Counted from the first letter of the stretch, positions 20,555 through 30,420 are shown. The stretch is 64,000 bases of DNA from Comamonas kerstersii (GCF_008801935.1 NZ_VZOT01000003.1:353644-417643); one strand, 5' to 3'. Numbers and translations are program-made. Notes: generated from the letters alone by a model not told the origin.

Positions 20555-21103
20555 ATGGATAAGCCTGCCTGCATGTCTGCCCCTACCTCTTCCACCACCC
20601 ACGTTCCTCTGCAAGCCCCCAGTCTGCGCCGCCGCATGGCCTGCTGGCTGTATGAAAGTCTGCTGCTGTTCGGCGTCGTGTTTGTCGGCGGCATCGTACT
20701 CGGCACAGCTGGCGTGCTGTTTGGCGCACCGCTGTCACCCCGCACACTGCAGGCTGTGCTGTTCGTGGTGCTGGGCATGTACTTTGCGTTTTTCTGGAGC
20801 AAAGGCCAGACGCTGGCCATGAAAACCTGGCGCATCCAGGTGGTAGACAACAATGGCCGCCCCCTCACGCGTGTGCGTGCACTGGCCCGTTATGCGCTAT
20901 GCTGGGTCTGGCTGCTGCCACCGCTGGCTGCTCTGGCACCGTTTCATCTGCCCATGGCTGAAGTGGCGGTGCTCACACTGGGCTGGATCGCTGTCTGGGC
21001 CCTGCTCAGCCGCTTTCACCCACAGCGCCAGTTTCTGCACGATGTGCTAGCTGGTACGCGTCTGATTGATGCACCTGCGCCCACACCCTCATCGCAGCGC
21101 TGA
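20555..21103 (+). CDS. RDD family membrane protein
   Basis: This protein of about 182 residues has the RDD-domain layout: an Arg-containing first helix (LRRRMACWLYESLLLFGVVFVGGIVLG), a second hydrophobic segment (LQAVLFVVLGMYFAFFWSKGQTLAMKTWRIQVV), and later helices ending in LHDVLAGTRLID, the family's conserved D. An alternative start at 20573 is possible. RDD proteins are small membrane proteins of mostly unknown role (some affect ion transport). It is the last member of the sigma-DUF3619-DUF3106-RDD cluster. Confidence 0.85.
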   Translation: MDKPACMSAPTSSTTHVPLQAPSLRRRMACWLYESLLLFGVVFVGGIVLGTAGVLFGAPLSPRTLQAVLFVVLGMYFAFFWSKGQTLAMKTWRIQVVDNNGRPLTRVRALARYALCWVWLLPPLAALAPFHLPMAEVAVLTLGWIAVWALLSRFHPQRQFLHDVLAGTRLIDAPAPTPSSQR

Positions 21104-21132
21104 ACACTGACTTCATCTACCAAGAACCTCTC

Positions 21133-21732
21133 ATGACTGACTTCACCCCTGCTTTTTCGATCTGCGTGTACTGTGGCTCGCGCCCTGGCGAGTTGCCGGT
21201 GTATGCAGAAGCTGCGCGTGCCGTAGGCACATGGATTGGCCAGCGTGGCGGTCAGCTGGTCTACGGGGGCGGCTGCACCGGTCTGATGGGCATTGTGGCC
21301 GAAGCCACCAAGGCAGCTGGCGGCCGCGTGGTAGGCGTCATTCCCCGAGCACTGGTAGACAAAGAACTGGCCAACCAGTCCTGCACTGAATTGCACATCG
21401 TCGCCAACATGCATGAGCGCAAGGCCATGATGGCTGAGCGCAGCGATGCTTTTCTGGCCCTGCCCGGCGGTATTGGCACCTTTGAAGAATTGTTTGAAGT
21501 GTGGACCTGGCGCCAGCTGGGCTATCACGACAAGCCCGTGGGCCTGCTCAACGTAGAGAACTACTACACCAGCATGCTGCAGTTTCTGCAATCCACCGTC
21601 ACACAAGGCTTCATGGGCGCCTGGCAGATGGATCTGATCAAGGCGGACAGCGACATTGCCGCGCTGATGCAGTTCCTGGTCGAGTCCGCTGGACTGGTGC
21701 CAGAAAGCAAGGACCTGCGCCACGTGATCTGA
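21133..21732 (+). CDS. LOG family protein (TIGR00730, Rossmann-fold nucleotide hydrolase)
   Basis: This 199-residue protein has the two LOG signatures: YCGSRPGELPVYAEAARAVG with GGQLVYGGGCTGLMG at the N-terminus, and LPGGIGTFEELFEVWTW (PGGxGTxxE) near residues 115-131. LOG proteins release adenine-type cytokinins or other bases from nucleoside 5'-monophosphates, though the bacterial role is often purine salvage. It is cytosolic. It follows the RDD gene by 29 bp and could be cotranscribed with the sigma cluster. A strong terminator follows. Confidence 0.92.
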   Translation: MTDFTPAFSICVYCGSRPGELPVYAEAARAVGTWIGQRGGQLVYGGGCTGLMGIVAEATKAAGGRVVGVIPRALVDKELANQSCTELHIVANMHERKAMMAERSDAFLALPGGIGTFEELFEVWTWRQLGYHDKPVGLLNVENYYTSMLQFLQSTVTQGFMGAWQMDLIKADSDIAALMQFLVESAGLVPESKDLRHVI

Positions 21733-21740
21733 CCCACACA

Positions 21741-21768
21741 AAAAGCGATCCCAAAGGATCGCTTTTTT
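21741..21768. terminator. Bidirectional terminator between LOG gene and PII gene
   Basis: An 11-bp stem AAAAGCGATCC/GGATCGCTTTT with a 4-base loop has T6 on the plus strand and at least five A on the other side, so it can serve both converging units. Confidence 0.9.
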
Positions 21769-21790
21769 CATGGGCAACGCCTCTGTGCGA

Positions 21791-22153
<363 letters not shown>

Positions 22154-22186
22154 TTAACTTAATCAATCAATACGAGAAACCAGATT

Positions 22187-23833
22187 TCAGCGTCTGAATC
22201 CGTTGGTAATCGGCATGCGCCAGTCCTTACCAAAGCAACGCTGCGTCAGGCGCGGCCCCATCGGGGCCTGCCTGCGCTTGTATTCATTCACCCGGATCAA
22301 CCGAACCACGCGCTCGACGTCACCGCTGTCGTGACCTGCGGCCACGATGGCTTCAACAGGCTCGTCATTTTCCATATAACGGCGAACAATATCGTCCAGC
22401 ACAGGATAAGCAGGCAGACTGTCTTCGTCCTTCTGATCAGGACGCAACTCTGCGCTGGGCGGGCGCGTAATGATGCGTTCTGGAATCGGATGCAGACCCG
22501 TTCCAAAAGGATCATTGGCATTGCGCCAGCGTGCCAGCTCAAACACCCGGGTCTTGAATACATCCTTGATGACGGCAAAGCCACCTGCCATGTCGCCGTA
22601 GAGCGTGCAGTAGCCCGTAGCCATTTCGCTCTTATTGCCTGTTGTCAGCACAATAGAGCCAAACTTATTGGACATGGCCATCAGCAAGGTACCACGAATG
22701 CGGGCCTGCAGATTCTCTTCCGTTGTATCTTCAGGTAAACCTTGAAATTGCGAGGCCAATGCTGCCTTGAATGCTTCAAATTGCGGAGCAATATCAATCA
22801 CTTCATGGCGCACGCCCACACGGTCTGCCATTTCCTGCGCGTCTTTCCAGCTGATGTCTGCGGTGTAGGGTGAAGGCATCATCACCGTACGCACCTTGTC
22901 CTTGCCCAGTGCATCCACGGCAATGGCCAGCACCAGTGCGGAATCAATACCGCCCGACAAACCCAGCAGCGCACCGGGAAAGCGATTCTTGCCCACATAG
23001 TCGCGCACGGCCAGCACCAGGGCCTTCCACAGACAGGCGTTGTCCTCCTGAACAGGAGTCACCACACCCGATACCTGCACAATGCCTGCGGTCTGCTGCA
23101 AGCGCACTTCAGCCAGTGCCTGCTCGAACGACGGAGCACGTACAGCCACAGTGCCATCCGCCTGCAATGCAAAGCTGCTGCCATCAAATACCAGCTCGTC
23201 CTGGCCGCCCACAAGATGGGCATAGACCACCGGCAGCCCAGTTTCGCGGGCACGCTGCGCCAGTACGGCTTCGCGCTCGGACTGCTTGCCCAGATGCCAA
23301 GGCGAAGCATTGAGCACCAGCAGCATCTGCGCACCAGCGGCCTTAGCCGCCTGTGCAGGCTCTCGCACCCAGGCGTCTTCACAGATCAGCACACCGGCAC
23401 GGACTCCTTGCAGGTCCATCACACCGGCCTGCTGACCGGGCAGGAAATAACGCTTCTCGTCAAACACACCATAGTTGGGCAATGCCTGCTTGCTGTAAGT
23501 GCCCAGCACCTGTCCGTTAGCAATCCAGCTGGCTGCATTGCGGCGCAATGTACTGCCTTCCACTGCCTGTGCATGCCCAACCAGCAGTGTCAGCCCTGGC
23601 CACTGCTTGCTGGCTTCCACCACGGTCTGCAGTGCTTCATCACTGGCCTGCTGAAAAGCGGGACGCAGCAGCAAGTCTTCAGCAGCGTAGCCACACAGGG
23701 CCAGCTCGGGCGTTACCAGCAACGCGGCTCCCTGTGCATGTGCCTGCTGCGCGGCTTCGATAACTTTTTGTGCGTTACCGCTCAAGTCTCCCGCCACAAA
23801 ATTGAGTTGAGCGATGCAGATAGAAGTGGTCAT
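22187..23833 (-). CDS. nadE: Glutamine-dependent NAD+ synthetase
   Basis: NadE amidates nicotinic acid adenine dinucleotide to NAD+, using ammonia from glutamine. ATG 23833 (MTTSICIAQLNFVAGDLSGN) gives 548 residues; the frame is open upstream but without homology. The N-terminal nitrilase-like glutaminase has the triad Glu (VTPELALCGY), Lys (GTYSKQALPNYGVFDEKRYF) and Cys (LICEDAW). The C-terminal synthetase has the ATP pyrophosphatase P-loop GLSGGIDSALVLAIA and LTTGNKSEMATGYCTLYGDMAGG. It precedes the PII gene in the same direction. Confidence 0.96.
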   Translation of the reverse strand: MTTSICIAQLNFVAGDLSGNAQKVIEAAQQAHAQGAALLVTPELALCGYAAEDLLLRPAFQQASDEALQTVVEASKQWPGLTLLVGHAQAVEGSTLRRNAASWIANGQVLGTYSKQALPNYGVFDEKRYFLPGQQAGVMDLQGVRAGVLICEDAWVREPAQAAKAAGAQMLLVLNASPWHLGKQSEREAVLAQRARETGLPVVYAHLVGGQDELVFDGSSFALQADGTVAVRAPSFEQALAEVRLQQTAGIVQVSGVVTPVQEDNACLWKALVLAVRDYVGKNRFPGALLGLSGGIDSALVLAIAVDALGKDKVRTVMMPSPYTADISWKDAQEMADRVGVRHEVIDIAPQFEAFKAALASQFQGLPEDTTEENLQARIRGTLLMAMSNKFGSIVLTTGNKSEMATGYCTLYGDMAGGFAVIKDVFKTRVFELARWRNANDPFGTGLHPIPERIITRPPSAELRPDQKDEDSLPAYPVLDDIVRRYMENDEPVEAIVAAGHDSGDVERVVRLIRVNEYKRRQAPMGPRLTQRCFGKDWRMPITNGFRR

Positions 23834-24001
23834 GAAATGTGTGAGCCCTGCGGCCTCAGCGCCAGCGGCTATTGCGCAGAACAGCCGGTTTACAAATAAG
23901 GGGGGATTATCACTCCCTCCGCCCAGATCCACAGCAAGGGAGCAGGAGTCCTTATGCACAACCGCCCTAGCTCCAGCAGCTTCGCAGGCGTAGATGCAAG
24001 A

Positions 24002-24034
24002 ACACCCCATGCCAGCACGGCATGGGGTGTGTCT
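24002..24034 (-). terminator. Terminator of the chemoreceptor gene
   Basis: A 12-bp perfect stem, ACACCCCATGCC (24002-24013) with GGCATGGGGTGT (24019-24030), lies between the MCP stop and nadE on the minus strand. The T tract is short (TTCTTGC), so termination efficiency is uncertain. The rest of the 226-bp gap before nadE shows no gene. Confidence 0.6.
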
Positions 24035-24059
24035 TGAATGTGCAGGTCTGCGGCCTGCG

Positions 24060-25853
24060 TCAGAAGGTTTCCCAGTCGTCTTCAGAAGCCGTCTGTGTAA
24101 CCAGTGGTTTGGCTGGAGCTGGCGCAGCGGCCCTGGCAACCGCCTTCACCGCAGGCTGCACAGCTTCCGCGGGCTTTTCCTGCTGCACAGGCTTTGCCGC
24201 AGGCTGGATGCTGACTGGTGCTGGCATAGGGGCAGATGTCTGCACGGGCTGTACCGCCGGCTGACGAACCAGCGCCTGCTGCTGAACCTTGAAGCGCGAT
24301 ACGGACTCTACCAAATCCCTGGCCTGACGCTGCAGACCAGAGGCCGCAGCTGCACTTTCCTCCACCAGGGCTGCATTTTGCTGGGTGCTCTGGTCCATTT
24401 GCACAATGGCTTCGCTCACCTGTCCCACGCCCTGACTCTGCTCTCGGCTGGCCGCACTGATTTCTACCACCAGATCTGCCACACGGCGGATGGCATGCAC
24501 AACTTCCTGCATGGTGTGACCTGCTTCGGCCACCAGACTGGAGCCCTGGCCCACGCGGTCTACGCTCTCAGCAATCAGCTGCTTGATCTCCTTGGCAGCT
24601 TCCGCGCTGCGACCTGCCAGCGAACGCACCTCGCCCGCCACCACGGCAAAGCCACGGCCCTGTTCACCAGCACGTGCTGCTTCTACCGCAGCATTCAGCG
24701 CCAGGATATTGGTCTGAAAAGCAATACCATCGATCACACCGATGATGTCGGCAATCTTCTGACTGCTGGCATCAATGCCGTGCATGGTCTGCACCACCTG
24801 CTGCACCACCTCGCCACCGCGCTGCGCCACCTGGGAGGCATTGACTGCCAGCTGATTGGCCTGCATCGCGTTTTCTGCGTTGTGGCGTGCCGTCGATGCC
24901 ATCTGCTCCATGGATGCTGCCGTCTGCTGCAAGGCACTGGCCTGCTCTTCCGTGCGGGTCGACAGGTCATGGTTACCGCTGGCGATTTGCTCGCTGGCGG
25001 TGAAGACACCATCGGCATTGGAGCGCACCTGCGCCACCACCTGCTCCAGGTTGTCACGCATCTGCCCCAGCTCCTGCAGCAGCACACCCATTTCGTCCTT
25101 GCCAGCCTGAGGGATAGGCTGCGTCAGGTCACCATCGGCAATGCCACGCGCCACGCTGACAGCCTGCCTGGCGGGCAGAGTGACCGACCGGGTGATGCGC
25201 CAGCCCAGCACAATGGCCAGCAAGGTGCTCAGCCCCATGCCGAGCAGCACCCAGGTATTGGCAAACTGAAAGCTGCGCTGCACCTGCTGCTCCGCCTCAT
25301 CTGCGCCCTTTCGGCTCAGCTGCGCCAGCTCACCCAGCACCTCTACCAGCTGTACGAACACGGGTTCCGCCACGCCTACATAGATGTTGGTGACCATGTC
25401 ACCCAGCAGCAGATCGCCTTCCAGCTCGTTATAGTCTTTCTCACGCGCAGCTTGCAGGAAGCTGCGGTGTATTTCCATGTACTGCGCACGCAACTGCTCG
25501 TAGCGAGCCATCAGCTGCTGCTCCTGGGCGTCGGCTTCCAGCGCCTGGTAGGCACGCTCCAACGACTGGATTTCCTGCAGCACACGCTGTATCTGCGTCT
25601 GATAACCGTCAATCTCTGCCACGCTCTGGACATTCAGCACCCCGGCTTCAGCACGCCTGAACTGGTTCCAGTCACTGCGCAGATTGCTCAGATAAAGAAC
25701 ACTGGGCATGGCGTTCTGCACCACCAGTTGCGTACTGGCATGCATGTGCCGCATCTGCCATAAAGCAACCGCACCCAGCAGCAGGGTCAGCATGCTGACC
25801 AAAGCGAAGCCAATGCCCAGCTTGGTAGCCATGCGCATGTTTGCCAAAAGCAT
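24060..25853 (-). CDS. Methyl-accepting chemotaxis protein with CheR-docking C-terminus
   Basis: This 597-residue transmembrane chemoreceptor has TM1 near residues 11-32 ([21 protein letters not shown]) and TM2 near 200-220 ([18 protein letters not shown]). Between them lies a four-helix-bundle ligand domain (about 165 residues). A HAMP domain follows ([24 protein letters not shown]). The signalling hairpin tip reads [44 protein letters not shown] sequence (here [10 protein letters not shown]). The tail is a Pro/Ala/Gln/Val-rich linker ending DWETF, matching the NWETF-type pentapeptide that docks CheR/CheB in E. coli Tar and Tsr. The ligand is unknown. It is a single gene between ppa and nadE. 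Confidence 0.93.
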   Translation of the reverse strand: MLLANMRMATKLGIGFALVSMLTLLLGAVALWQMRHMHASTQLVVQNAMPSVLYLSNLRSDWNQFRRAEAGVLNVQSVAEIDGYQTQIQRVLQEIQSLERAYQALEADAQEQQLMARYEQLRAQYMEIHRSFLQAAREKDYNELEGDLLLGDMVTNIYVGVAEPVFVQLVEVLGELAQLSRKGADEAEQQVQRSFQFANTWVLLGMGLSTLLAIVLGWRITRSVTLPARQAVSVARGIADGDLTQPIPQAGKDEMGVLLQELGQMRDNLEQVVAQVRSNADGVFTASEQIASGNHDLSTRTEEQASALQQTAASMEQMASTARHNAENAMQANQLAVNASQVAQRGGEVVQQVVQTMHGIDASSQKIADIIGVIDGIAFQTNILALNAAVEAARAGEQGRGFAVVAGEVRSLAGRSAEAAKEIKQLIAESVDRVGQGSSLVAEAGHTMQEVVHAIRRVADLVVEISAASREQSQGVGQVSEAIVQMDQSTQQNAALVEESAAAASGLQRQARDLVESVSRFKVQQQALVRQPAVQPVQTSAPMPAPVSIQPAAKPVQQEKPAEAVQPAVKAVARAAAPAPAKPLVTQTASEDDWETF

Positions 25854-25893
25854 CTCATCTCCCTGAAAAAGACCTTGTCGCGCCGCACACAGG

Positions 25894-25927
25894 CAAAAAA
25901 AAGTGCAGCCCTTTACAGGGACTGCAC
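25894..25927 (-). terminator. ppa terminator
   Basis: On the minus strand GTGCAGTCCCT, a short loop, AGGGCTGCAC is followed by T8. It separates ppa from the chemoreceptor gene downstream. The stem has one mismatch. Confidence 0.88.
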
Positions 25928-26002
25928 ATTAACAAATTTTTACAGAGAAAAAGGTTTGCCTTAGGCTGAGACCAAGGTTTTATCTTTATCGCTATCTATT
26001 TT

Positions 26003-26533
26003 TCAGGCCTTGTTGTAGCTGGCGATGCCGTCGGAGATTTCCTTCTTGGCTTCGTCAATACCCTTCCAGCCCAGCACCTTGACCCACTTGCCCTTTTCCA
26101 GATCCTTGTAGTGTTCGAAGAAGTGAGCGATCTGGTTCAGGGTCAGTTCATGGACGTCGTCCAGGCTTTCGATCTTGTCGTAGGCAGGCAGGATCTTCTT
26201 GGTAGGCACAGCCAGCACCTTGCCGTCCACGCCGCCTTCGTCTTCCATGTGCAGGATACCGATGGCACGGCAAGGCACCACCACGCCTGTAGGCAGGGGG
26301 AAGGGAGTCATCACCAGCACGTCCACGGGGTCACCGTCGCCAGCCAGTGTCTGGGGCACATAACCGTAGTTCACGGGATAGTGCATGGCAGTGCCCATGA
26401 AGCGGTCCACAAACACGCAGCCTGTTTCCTTGTCCACTTCGTACTTCACAGGATCGGCATTCGCGGAGATTTCGATCACTACGTTGAAAGTTTCAGGGGC
26501 GTTCTTGCCGGGAGTCAGTTTTTCGAAGGACAT
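26003..26533 (-). CDS. ppa: Inorganic pyrophosphatase (family I)
   Basis: This 176-residue soluble pyrophosphatase hydrolyses PPi to two phosphates. The family I signature is intact: the DGDPVDVLV Asp cluster near residues 66-74, the YGYVPQT region before it, and later DEGGVDGK and KKILPAYDKI. Length equals E. coli Ppa (176). It is a single gene with its own terminator; an unusual 14-bp palindrome lies about 30 bp upstream of the start. Confidence 0.96.
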   Translation of the reverse strand: MSFEKLTPGKNAPETFNVVIEISANADPVKYEVDKETGCVFVDRFMGTAMHYPVNYGYVPQTLAGDGDPVDVLVMTPFPLPTGVVVPCRAIGILHMEDEGGVDGKVLAVPTKKILPAYDKIESLDDVHELTLNQIAHFFEHYKDLEKGKWVKVLGWKGIDEAKKEISDGIASYNKA

Positions 26534-26561
26534 GATGGTTGATCAGGTTATGAAACAAATG

Positions 26562-26575
26562 CCCCCAATTGGGGG
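26562..26575. promoter_or_regulatory. 14-bp perfect palindrome upstream of ppa
   Basis: CCCCCAATTGGGGG is a perfect palindrome 28 bp upstream of the ppa ATG, where a promoter or operator would lie. It has no T tract, so it is not a terminator for the upstream gene. Its function is unknown. Confidence 0.4.
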
Positions 26576-26648
26576 AAAACCTGAAGATTTTAGAGGCATG
26601 CCCTTGCGCGCTTCTTTCAAACCCCTGGAATATCCGCGCAAACCGCAT

Positions 26649-27176
26649 TTACAAGGCAGCACGCGCTGAAGTACGCACGGGGCCGGAGCGCTGCTCGATG
26701 GCCTGCTGCACCTCCTTGCGCAGCCCCAGCGCAAACCCCATTTCAGCCAGCACAAACAATGGGCCGATCAACAGCCCCACGATGTCATCAAAGAAAGCCG
26801 GCTTGCGCCCTTCCCAGTAGTGCCCCACGAACTGGATGATCCAGCCCACCACAAACAGCCCCACGCCCCAGCCCAGCCACAGCGCCGTACTTTGCTGGGC
26901 CAGCCAGGCGCCCAGCGCCAGCATGACGCCCAGCACCAGCGCCAAGGTCAGGCCATAGCGCATATCAAGCAGCATGTAGTAGATGCTCGCGGCCAGTGCT
27001 GCCAGCACCGCAGGACTGAGCGCTACCCCCGCACCGCCCCATTCCCATGCCGGGCGCGACAGCACGATGACCACGGCCAGCAAAATCATGGGCACACCCA
27101 AGAAGTGCGTGAGGATGTTGCGTGCATCGCGGTGATAGTCCGCGTACTGCGAGAGTTGATCGACCAGGGTTTTCAT
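26649..27176 (-). CDS. Mpo1-like (DUF962) membrane protein
   Basis: This 175-residue protein has several membrane helices and the conserved His positions of the DUF962/Mpo1 family: YHRDARNILTHFLGVP at the N-terminus and FVGHYWEGRKPAFFDD near residue 115-130. Yeast Mpo1 is an Fe(II)-dependent dioxygenase for alpha-oxidation of 2-hydroxy fatty acids; the bacterial substrate is unknown. I chose ATG 27176 (MKTLVDQLSQYADYHRDARN) because a GGAGG-like site precedes it and because family members start just before YHRDxRN. Confidence 0.85.
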   Translation of the reverse strand: MKTLVDQLSQYADYHRDARNILTHFLGVPMILLAVVIVLSRPAWEWGGAGVALSPAVLAALAASIYYMLLDMRYGLTLALVLGVMLALGAWLAQQSTALWLGWGVGLFVVGWIIQFVGHYWEGRKPAFFDDIVGLLIGPLFVLAEMGFALGLRKEVQQAIEQRSGPVRTSARAAL

Positions 27177-27261
27177 CGCCACTGCCTCCACATGACAAGC
27201 ATATGCAGGCATGGTCCGGCTTGCCCACAGGCTTGTCCATAGGGCGAAGTCCTAAATCAAA

Positions 27262-27310
27262 TGCATAGCACCCAGCGCTTGTAGCATAAGCCCTAGAAGC
27301 CAATTTGGCT
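27262..27310. repeat. Possible degenerate half of the palindromic repeat family
   Basis: TAGCACCCAGCGCTTG followed by AAGCCCTAGAAGCCAATTT resembles a shortened, decayed palindrome of the dispersed family. It lies in the divergent gap between the Mpo1-like gene and the DUF2889 gene. Similarity is limited to short arms. Confidence 0.35.
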
Positions 27311-27417
27311 GATAAAAAGTTACCTTGGTGACTGACCGCATACCAGCCCATATCCACAATGATGGCCAGATTGCCGCTGGTCTTTGCCAGCACACCATGC
27401 TTTTTCACACCACGCCC

Positions 27418-28023
27418 ATGCCGCTTTCCACACCCACTGTTGCCCGCACCCCGCAGCACATCCGCCAAGTGAACTTTCGCAGTTTTGAACGCGCCGATGG
27501 CCTGTGGGACATCGAGGGCGAACTCATAGACAGCAAGGCCATGGACATGCCACGCGTCAATGGAGAAGGCATGCGCAAGGCAGGCGAGCCCATTCACCAC
27601 ATGCTGCTTCGCGTGACGGTGGACACCCAGCTGGTCGTCCATGCCATTGAAGCGGCGATGGATGCCCATCCTGTACAAGGCTGTCCCACAGCGCTGGATG
27701 CCATGCAAGGCATGGTGGGCTGCTGCATGGCACGTGGCTGGCGCAAAGCCATTGAGACCCATCTGGGCGGCATTGCGGGCTGCACCCATATGCGAGAGCT
27801 GCTGCAAAGCATGGCAACCGCCACATTTCAAAGCATTGTGTCTGCCTTTGATAGCGGCCCTGACCAGCCGCCTGCCTATCTGGGCCGCTGCAAAGGCTGG
27901 GACTTCAACGGCCCCGCCGTCGCACAGTACTACCCCCAGTTTGTGGGCTGGATACTGCCTGAAGGCAAAGGGCAGCCCATGCCGCCTGCTGCGCAGGAAA
28001 ATTGCAAAACCACGCAGAGCTGA
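27418..28023 (+). CDS. DUF2889 domain protein
   Basis: This protein of about 201 residues begins MPLSTPTVARTPQHIRQVNFRSFERADGLWDIEGELIDSK, the DUF2889 pattern (reading like an R-x-Y/F-x-R-x-DGLWDIEG block). Later it has HHMLLRVTVD and QGCPTALDAMQGMVGCCMARGWRKAI with clustered Cys. Function of the family is unknown to me. The start is uncertain: an in-frame ATG at 27397 and earlier codons are open too, and none has a clear ribosome site. It lies upstream of moaA in the same direction, with 69 bp between. Confidence 0.75.
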   Translation: MPLSTPTVARTPQHIRQVNFRSFERADGLWDIEGELIDSKAMDMPRVNGEGMRKAGEPIHHMLLRVTVDTQLVVHAIEAAMDAHPVQGCPTALDAMQGMVGCCMARGWRKAIETHLGGIAGCTHMRELLQSMATATFQSIVSAFDSGPDQPPAYLGRCKGWDFNGPAVAQYYPQFVGWILPEGKGQPMPPAAQENCKTTQS

Positions 28024-28092
28024 AGACTATCCCTGCAGCACCAAACCCCCTCCCCAGCAGCGCCGAAGCGCTTGCGGCACAATCTCGCCCCT

Positions 28093-29229
28093 ATGGTTGA
28101 TCGCGTAATCCCTGTGGTGGAACAACGGTACGGCGTACTGCAGGCGCCACTCAATACAGCACATATTGCTCCCACTGGGCAGTTGCTGGATCAGCGCGCG
28201 CGCGCACTGCGTGATCTGCGCATCAGCGTCACAGACCGCTGCAACTTCCGCTGCGCCTACTGCATGCCCAAGGAAGTCTTTGACAAAGCCTATCCCTACC
28301 TGCCCCACAAGGCACTGCTGAGCTTCGAAGAGATCACCCGCCTGGCACGCCTGTTCATTGCACACGGCGTGCGCAAGTTCCGTCTGACAGGCGGCGAGCC
28401 GCTGCTGCGCAAAGACCTGGACCAGCTCATCGCCCAGCTTGCTGCTCTGTGCACTCCGGAGGGTCAGGAGCTGGACATCACCCTGACGACCAATGGCTCG
28501 CTGCTGCGCCGCAAGGCCCAGCTGCTCAAGGATGCGGGTCTCAAGCGTGTCACCGTCAGCCTGGACGGGCTGGATGACGCCACCTTCCGCCGCATGAACG
28601 ATGTGGACTTTCCTGTGGCCGATGTGCTGGACGGCATTGAAGCCGCGCGCGAAGCGGGGTTGCAGGACATCAAGGTCAACATGGTGGTCAAGCGCAGCAC
28701 CAACGTAGACCAGATCCTGCCCATGGCTCGCCATTTCCGTGGCACCGGCGTGACGCTGCGCTTTATTGAATACATGGATGTGGGTGCGACCAACGGCTGG
28801 TGCATGGACGAAGTCCTGCCATCGGCCGAAGTGCTCCAGCTCATACACGCTGAAATGCCTCTGGTGCAGCTGGAGCCTTCTGCCCCTGGCGAAACCGCCA
28901 AGCGCTGGGGCTATGCAGGTGCCGATGGCAAGCACGACCCGGCGCTGGGCGAAATTGGCGTCATCAGCAGCGTGACCCAGGCCTTCTGCGGCGACTGCAA
29001 CCGTGCACGCCTGTCCACAGAAGGCCGCCTGTACCTGTGCCTGTTTGCCGACCAGGGCTGGGACTTGCGTGACCTGCTGCGCAACGGCGCAGACGACGCC
29101 ACCATCAGCAACGCCATGGCGCACATCTGGGGCCAGCGCAATGACCGCTACTCCGAAATCCGCGCCAGCCTGCCACCGGAAGCGACACAAGGCCGCAAGC
29201 GCGTGGAAATGAGCTACATCGGCGGCTGA
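28093..29229 (+). CDS. moaA: GTP 3',8-cyclase (molybdenum cofactor synthesis)
   Basis: MoaA is a radical-SAM enzyme that starts molybdopterin synthesis from GTP. ATG 28093 gives 378 residues. The SAM cluster motif CNFRCAYC (CxxxCxxC) lies near residue 50; the GGEP motif is [12 protein letters not shown]; the second [4Fe-4S] cluster cysteines are in [21 protein letters not shown]; the C-terminus ends SYIGG, the conserved Gly-Gly required for activity. There is a long N-terminal extension (about 38 residues) before [12 protein letters not shown]. mobA follows after 4 bp. Confidence 0.96.
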   Translation: MVDRVIPVVEQRYGVLQAPLNTAHIAPTGQLLDQRARALRDLRISVTDRCNFRCAYCMPKEVFDKAYPYLPHKALLSFEEITRLARLFIAHGVRKFRLTGGEPLLRKDLDQLIAQLAALCTPEGQELDITLTTNGSLLRRKAQLLKDAGLKRVTVSLDGLDDATFRRMNDVDFPVADVLDGIEAAREAGLQDIKVNMVVKRSTNVDQILPMARHFRGTGVTLRFIEYMDVGATNGWCMDEVLPSAEVLQLIHAEMPLVQLEPSAPGETAKRWGYAGADGKHDPALGEIGVISSVTQAFCGDCNRARLSTEGRLYLCLFADQGWDLRDLLRNGADDATISNAMAHIWGQRNDRYSEIRASLPPEATQGRKRVEMSYIGG

Positions 29230-29233
29230 AGCC

Positions 29234-29872
29234 ATGAGCACCACAGCTTCTATTGCCATCCAAGACATCACCGGCATGGTGCTGGCCGGCGGCCGTGGCA
29301 GCCGCATGGGCGGCGTGGACAAAGGGCTGCAACCCTTTCACGGTGTGCCGCTGGCTCTGCATGCCCTGCAGCGACTGCAGCGCCAAGTAGGCCACTGCAT
29401 GCTCAATGCCAACCGCAGCCTGGAGCACTACGCCCAGTTCGGCGTGCCCGTACACACCGATGTGCTGCCCGACTACGCCGGCCCCCTGGCGGGCTTTCTG
29501 ACCGGCCTGACGCACTGCAGCACCGACTGGCTGCTGACCGTGCCCTGCGACAGCCCCTGCTTTCCACAGGACCTTGCTGCCCGCATGACGGCGGTGGCTG
29601 CACAGCAAGGCGCCCAGATCGTGCTTGCCGCTGGGCCTGAAGTGGGCCGCGATGGCACACTGCAAGTCCGCCCCCAGCCCGTGTTTGCCCTGCTGCACCA
29701 CAGCCTGCTGCCCAGCCTGCAGACCTTTGTGCACGAAGGCGGCCGCAAGATTGACGCCTGGACCAGCCAGCACCGCCAGGCCCTGTGCCGCTTTGATCTG
29801 CCGGGCGATGATCCACAGGCCTTTGCCAACGCCAATACGCTGGACGAGCTGCAGGCGCTACAAAATAAATAA
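29234..29872 (+). CDS. mobA: Molybdenum cofactor guanylyltransferase
   Basis: MobA adds GMP to Mo-molybdopterin, making the bis-MGD cofactor used by DMSO-reductase family enzymes. The 212-residue protein has the nucleotidyltransferase signature MVLAGGRGSRMGGVDKGLQ near residues 15-33, DYAGPLAGFLTGL, VPCDSPCFP (metal-binding Asp) and the C-terminal ANANTLDEL. It is translationally coupled to moaA. The rest of the Mo cofactor pathway (moeA, moaBCDE) is not in the window. Confidence 0.95.
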   Translation: MSTTASIAIQDITGMVLAGGRGSRMGGVDKGLQPFHGVPLALHALQRLQRQVGHCMLNANRSLEHYAQFGVPVHTDVLPDYAGPLAGFLTGLTHCSTDWLLTVPCDSPCFPQDLAARMTAVAAQQGAQIVLAAGPEVGRDGTLQVRPQPVFALLHHSLLPSLQTFVHEGGRKIDAWTSQHRQALCRFDLPGDDPQAFANANTLDELQALQNK

Positions 29873-29935
29873 CACTGCGGATTGACGGCAGTGCCGCATG
29901 GGGCGATAAAGCAGCATTAGCTTCGGAGTTTTGCC

Positions 29936-30259
29936 ATGCCTTTTGCGACTGCTTTTACCGACCCTGCCCCCAGCCCTGAAGACCTGGCCGACCTGCCCGG
30001 CACTGTTGCCGTGGAATTTGGCGTCGACTGGTGCCCCCACTGCCAGGGTGCCCAGCCTTTGCTGCGTGACGCGCTGCAGGATCGCCGCGACATCACCCAC
30101 ATCAAGATCGAAGACGGCCCCGGGCGCAAGCTGGGCCGCCACTTCAAGGTCAAGCTCTGGCCCACGCTGGTCGTGCTGCGCAACGGCGAAGAAATCGGCC
30201 GCGTGACACGCCCACAGTCCGCACAGGAAGTGGAGGAGCAGCTGCCCGTAGGCATCTAG
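29936..30259 (+). CDS. Thioredoxin-like protein (WCPHC)
   Basis: This 107-residue protein has a thioredoxin fold and active site WCPHC (around residues 32-36), where Pro-His replaces the Gly-Pro of classic thioredoxin, and the cis-Pro strand LWPTLVVLRNGEEIGRVTRP. It has no signal peptide, so it should be cytosolic. The CPHC motif is DsbA-like and predicts a more oxidising redox potential. It is distinct from the trxA gene at 45.6 kb. It follows mobA by 63 bp and ends at a strong terminator. Confidence 0.88.
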   Translation: MPFATAFTDPAPSPEDLADLPGTVAVEFGVDWCPHCQGAQPLLRDALQDRRDITHIKIEDGPGRKLGRHFKVKLWPTLVVLRNGEEIGRVTRPQSAQEVEEQLPVGI

Positions 30260-30286
30260 CCACTCAGGCTGCAGCCACCTTGCGCC

Positions 30287-30308
30287 AAGGCCCTGTTGGG
30301 CCTTTTTT
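30287..30308 (+). terminator. Terminator after moaA-mobA-trx-like unit
   Basis: AAGGCCC, TGTT loop, GGGCCTT is followed by TTTT, starting 27 bp after the thioredoxin-like stop. Confidence 0.88.
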
Positions 30309-30420
30309 GTTGTCTTTGCACATTATTTTTTCTTTAAGCTGATGCCTTCAAAGGCATTCAGCATTAATTACAGTTAATTATCTGCATGCTCAAATCAACA
30401 AATCTCATGCAAACATTAAA

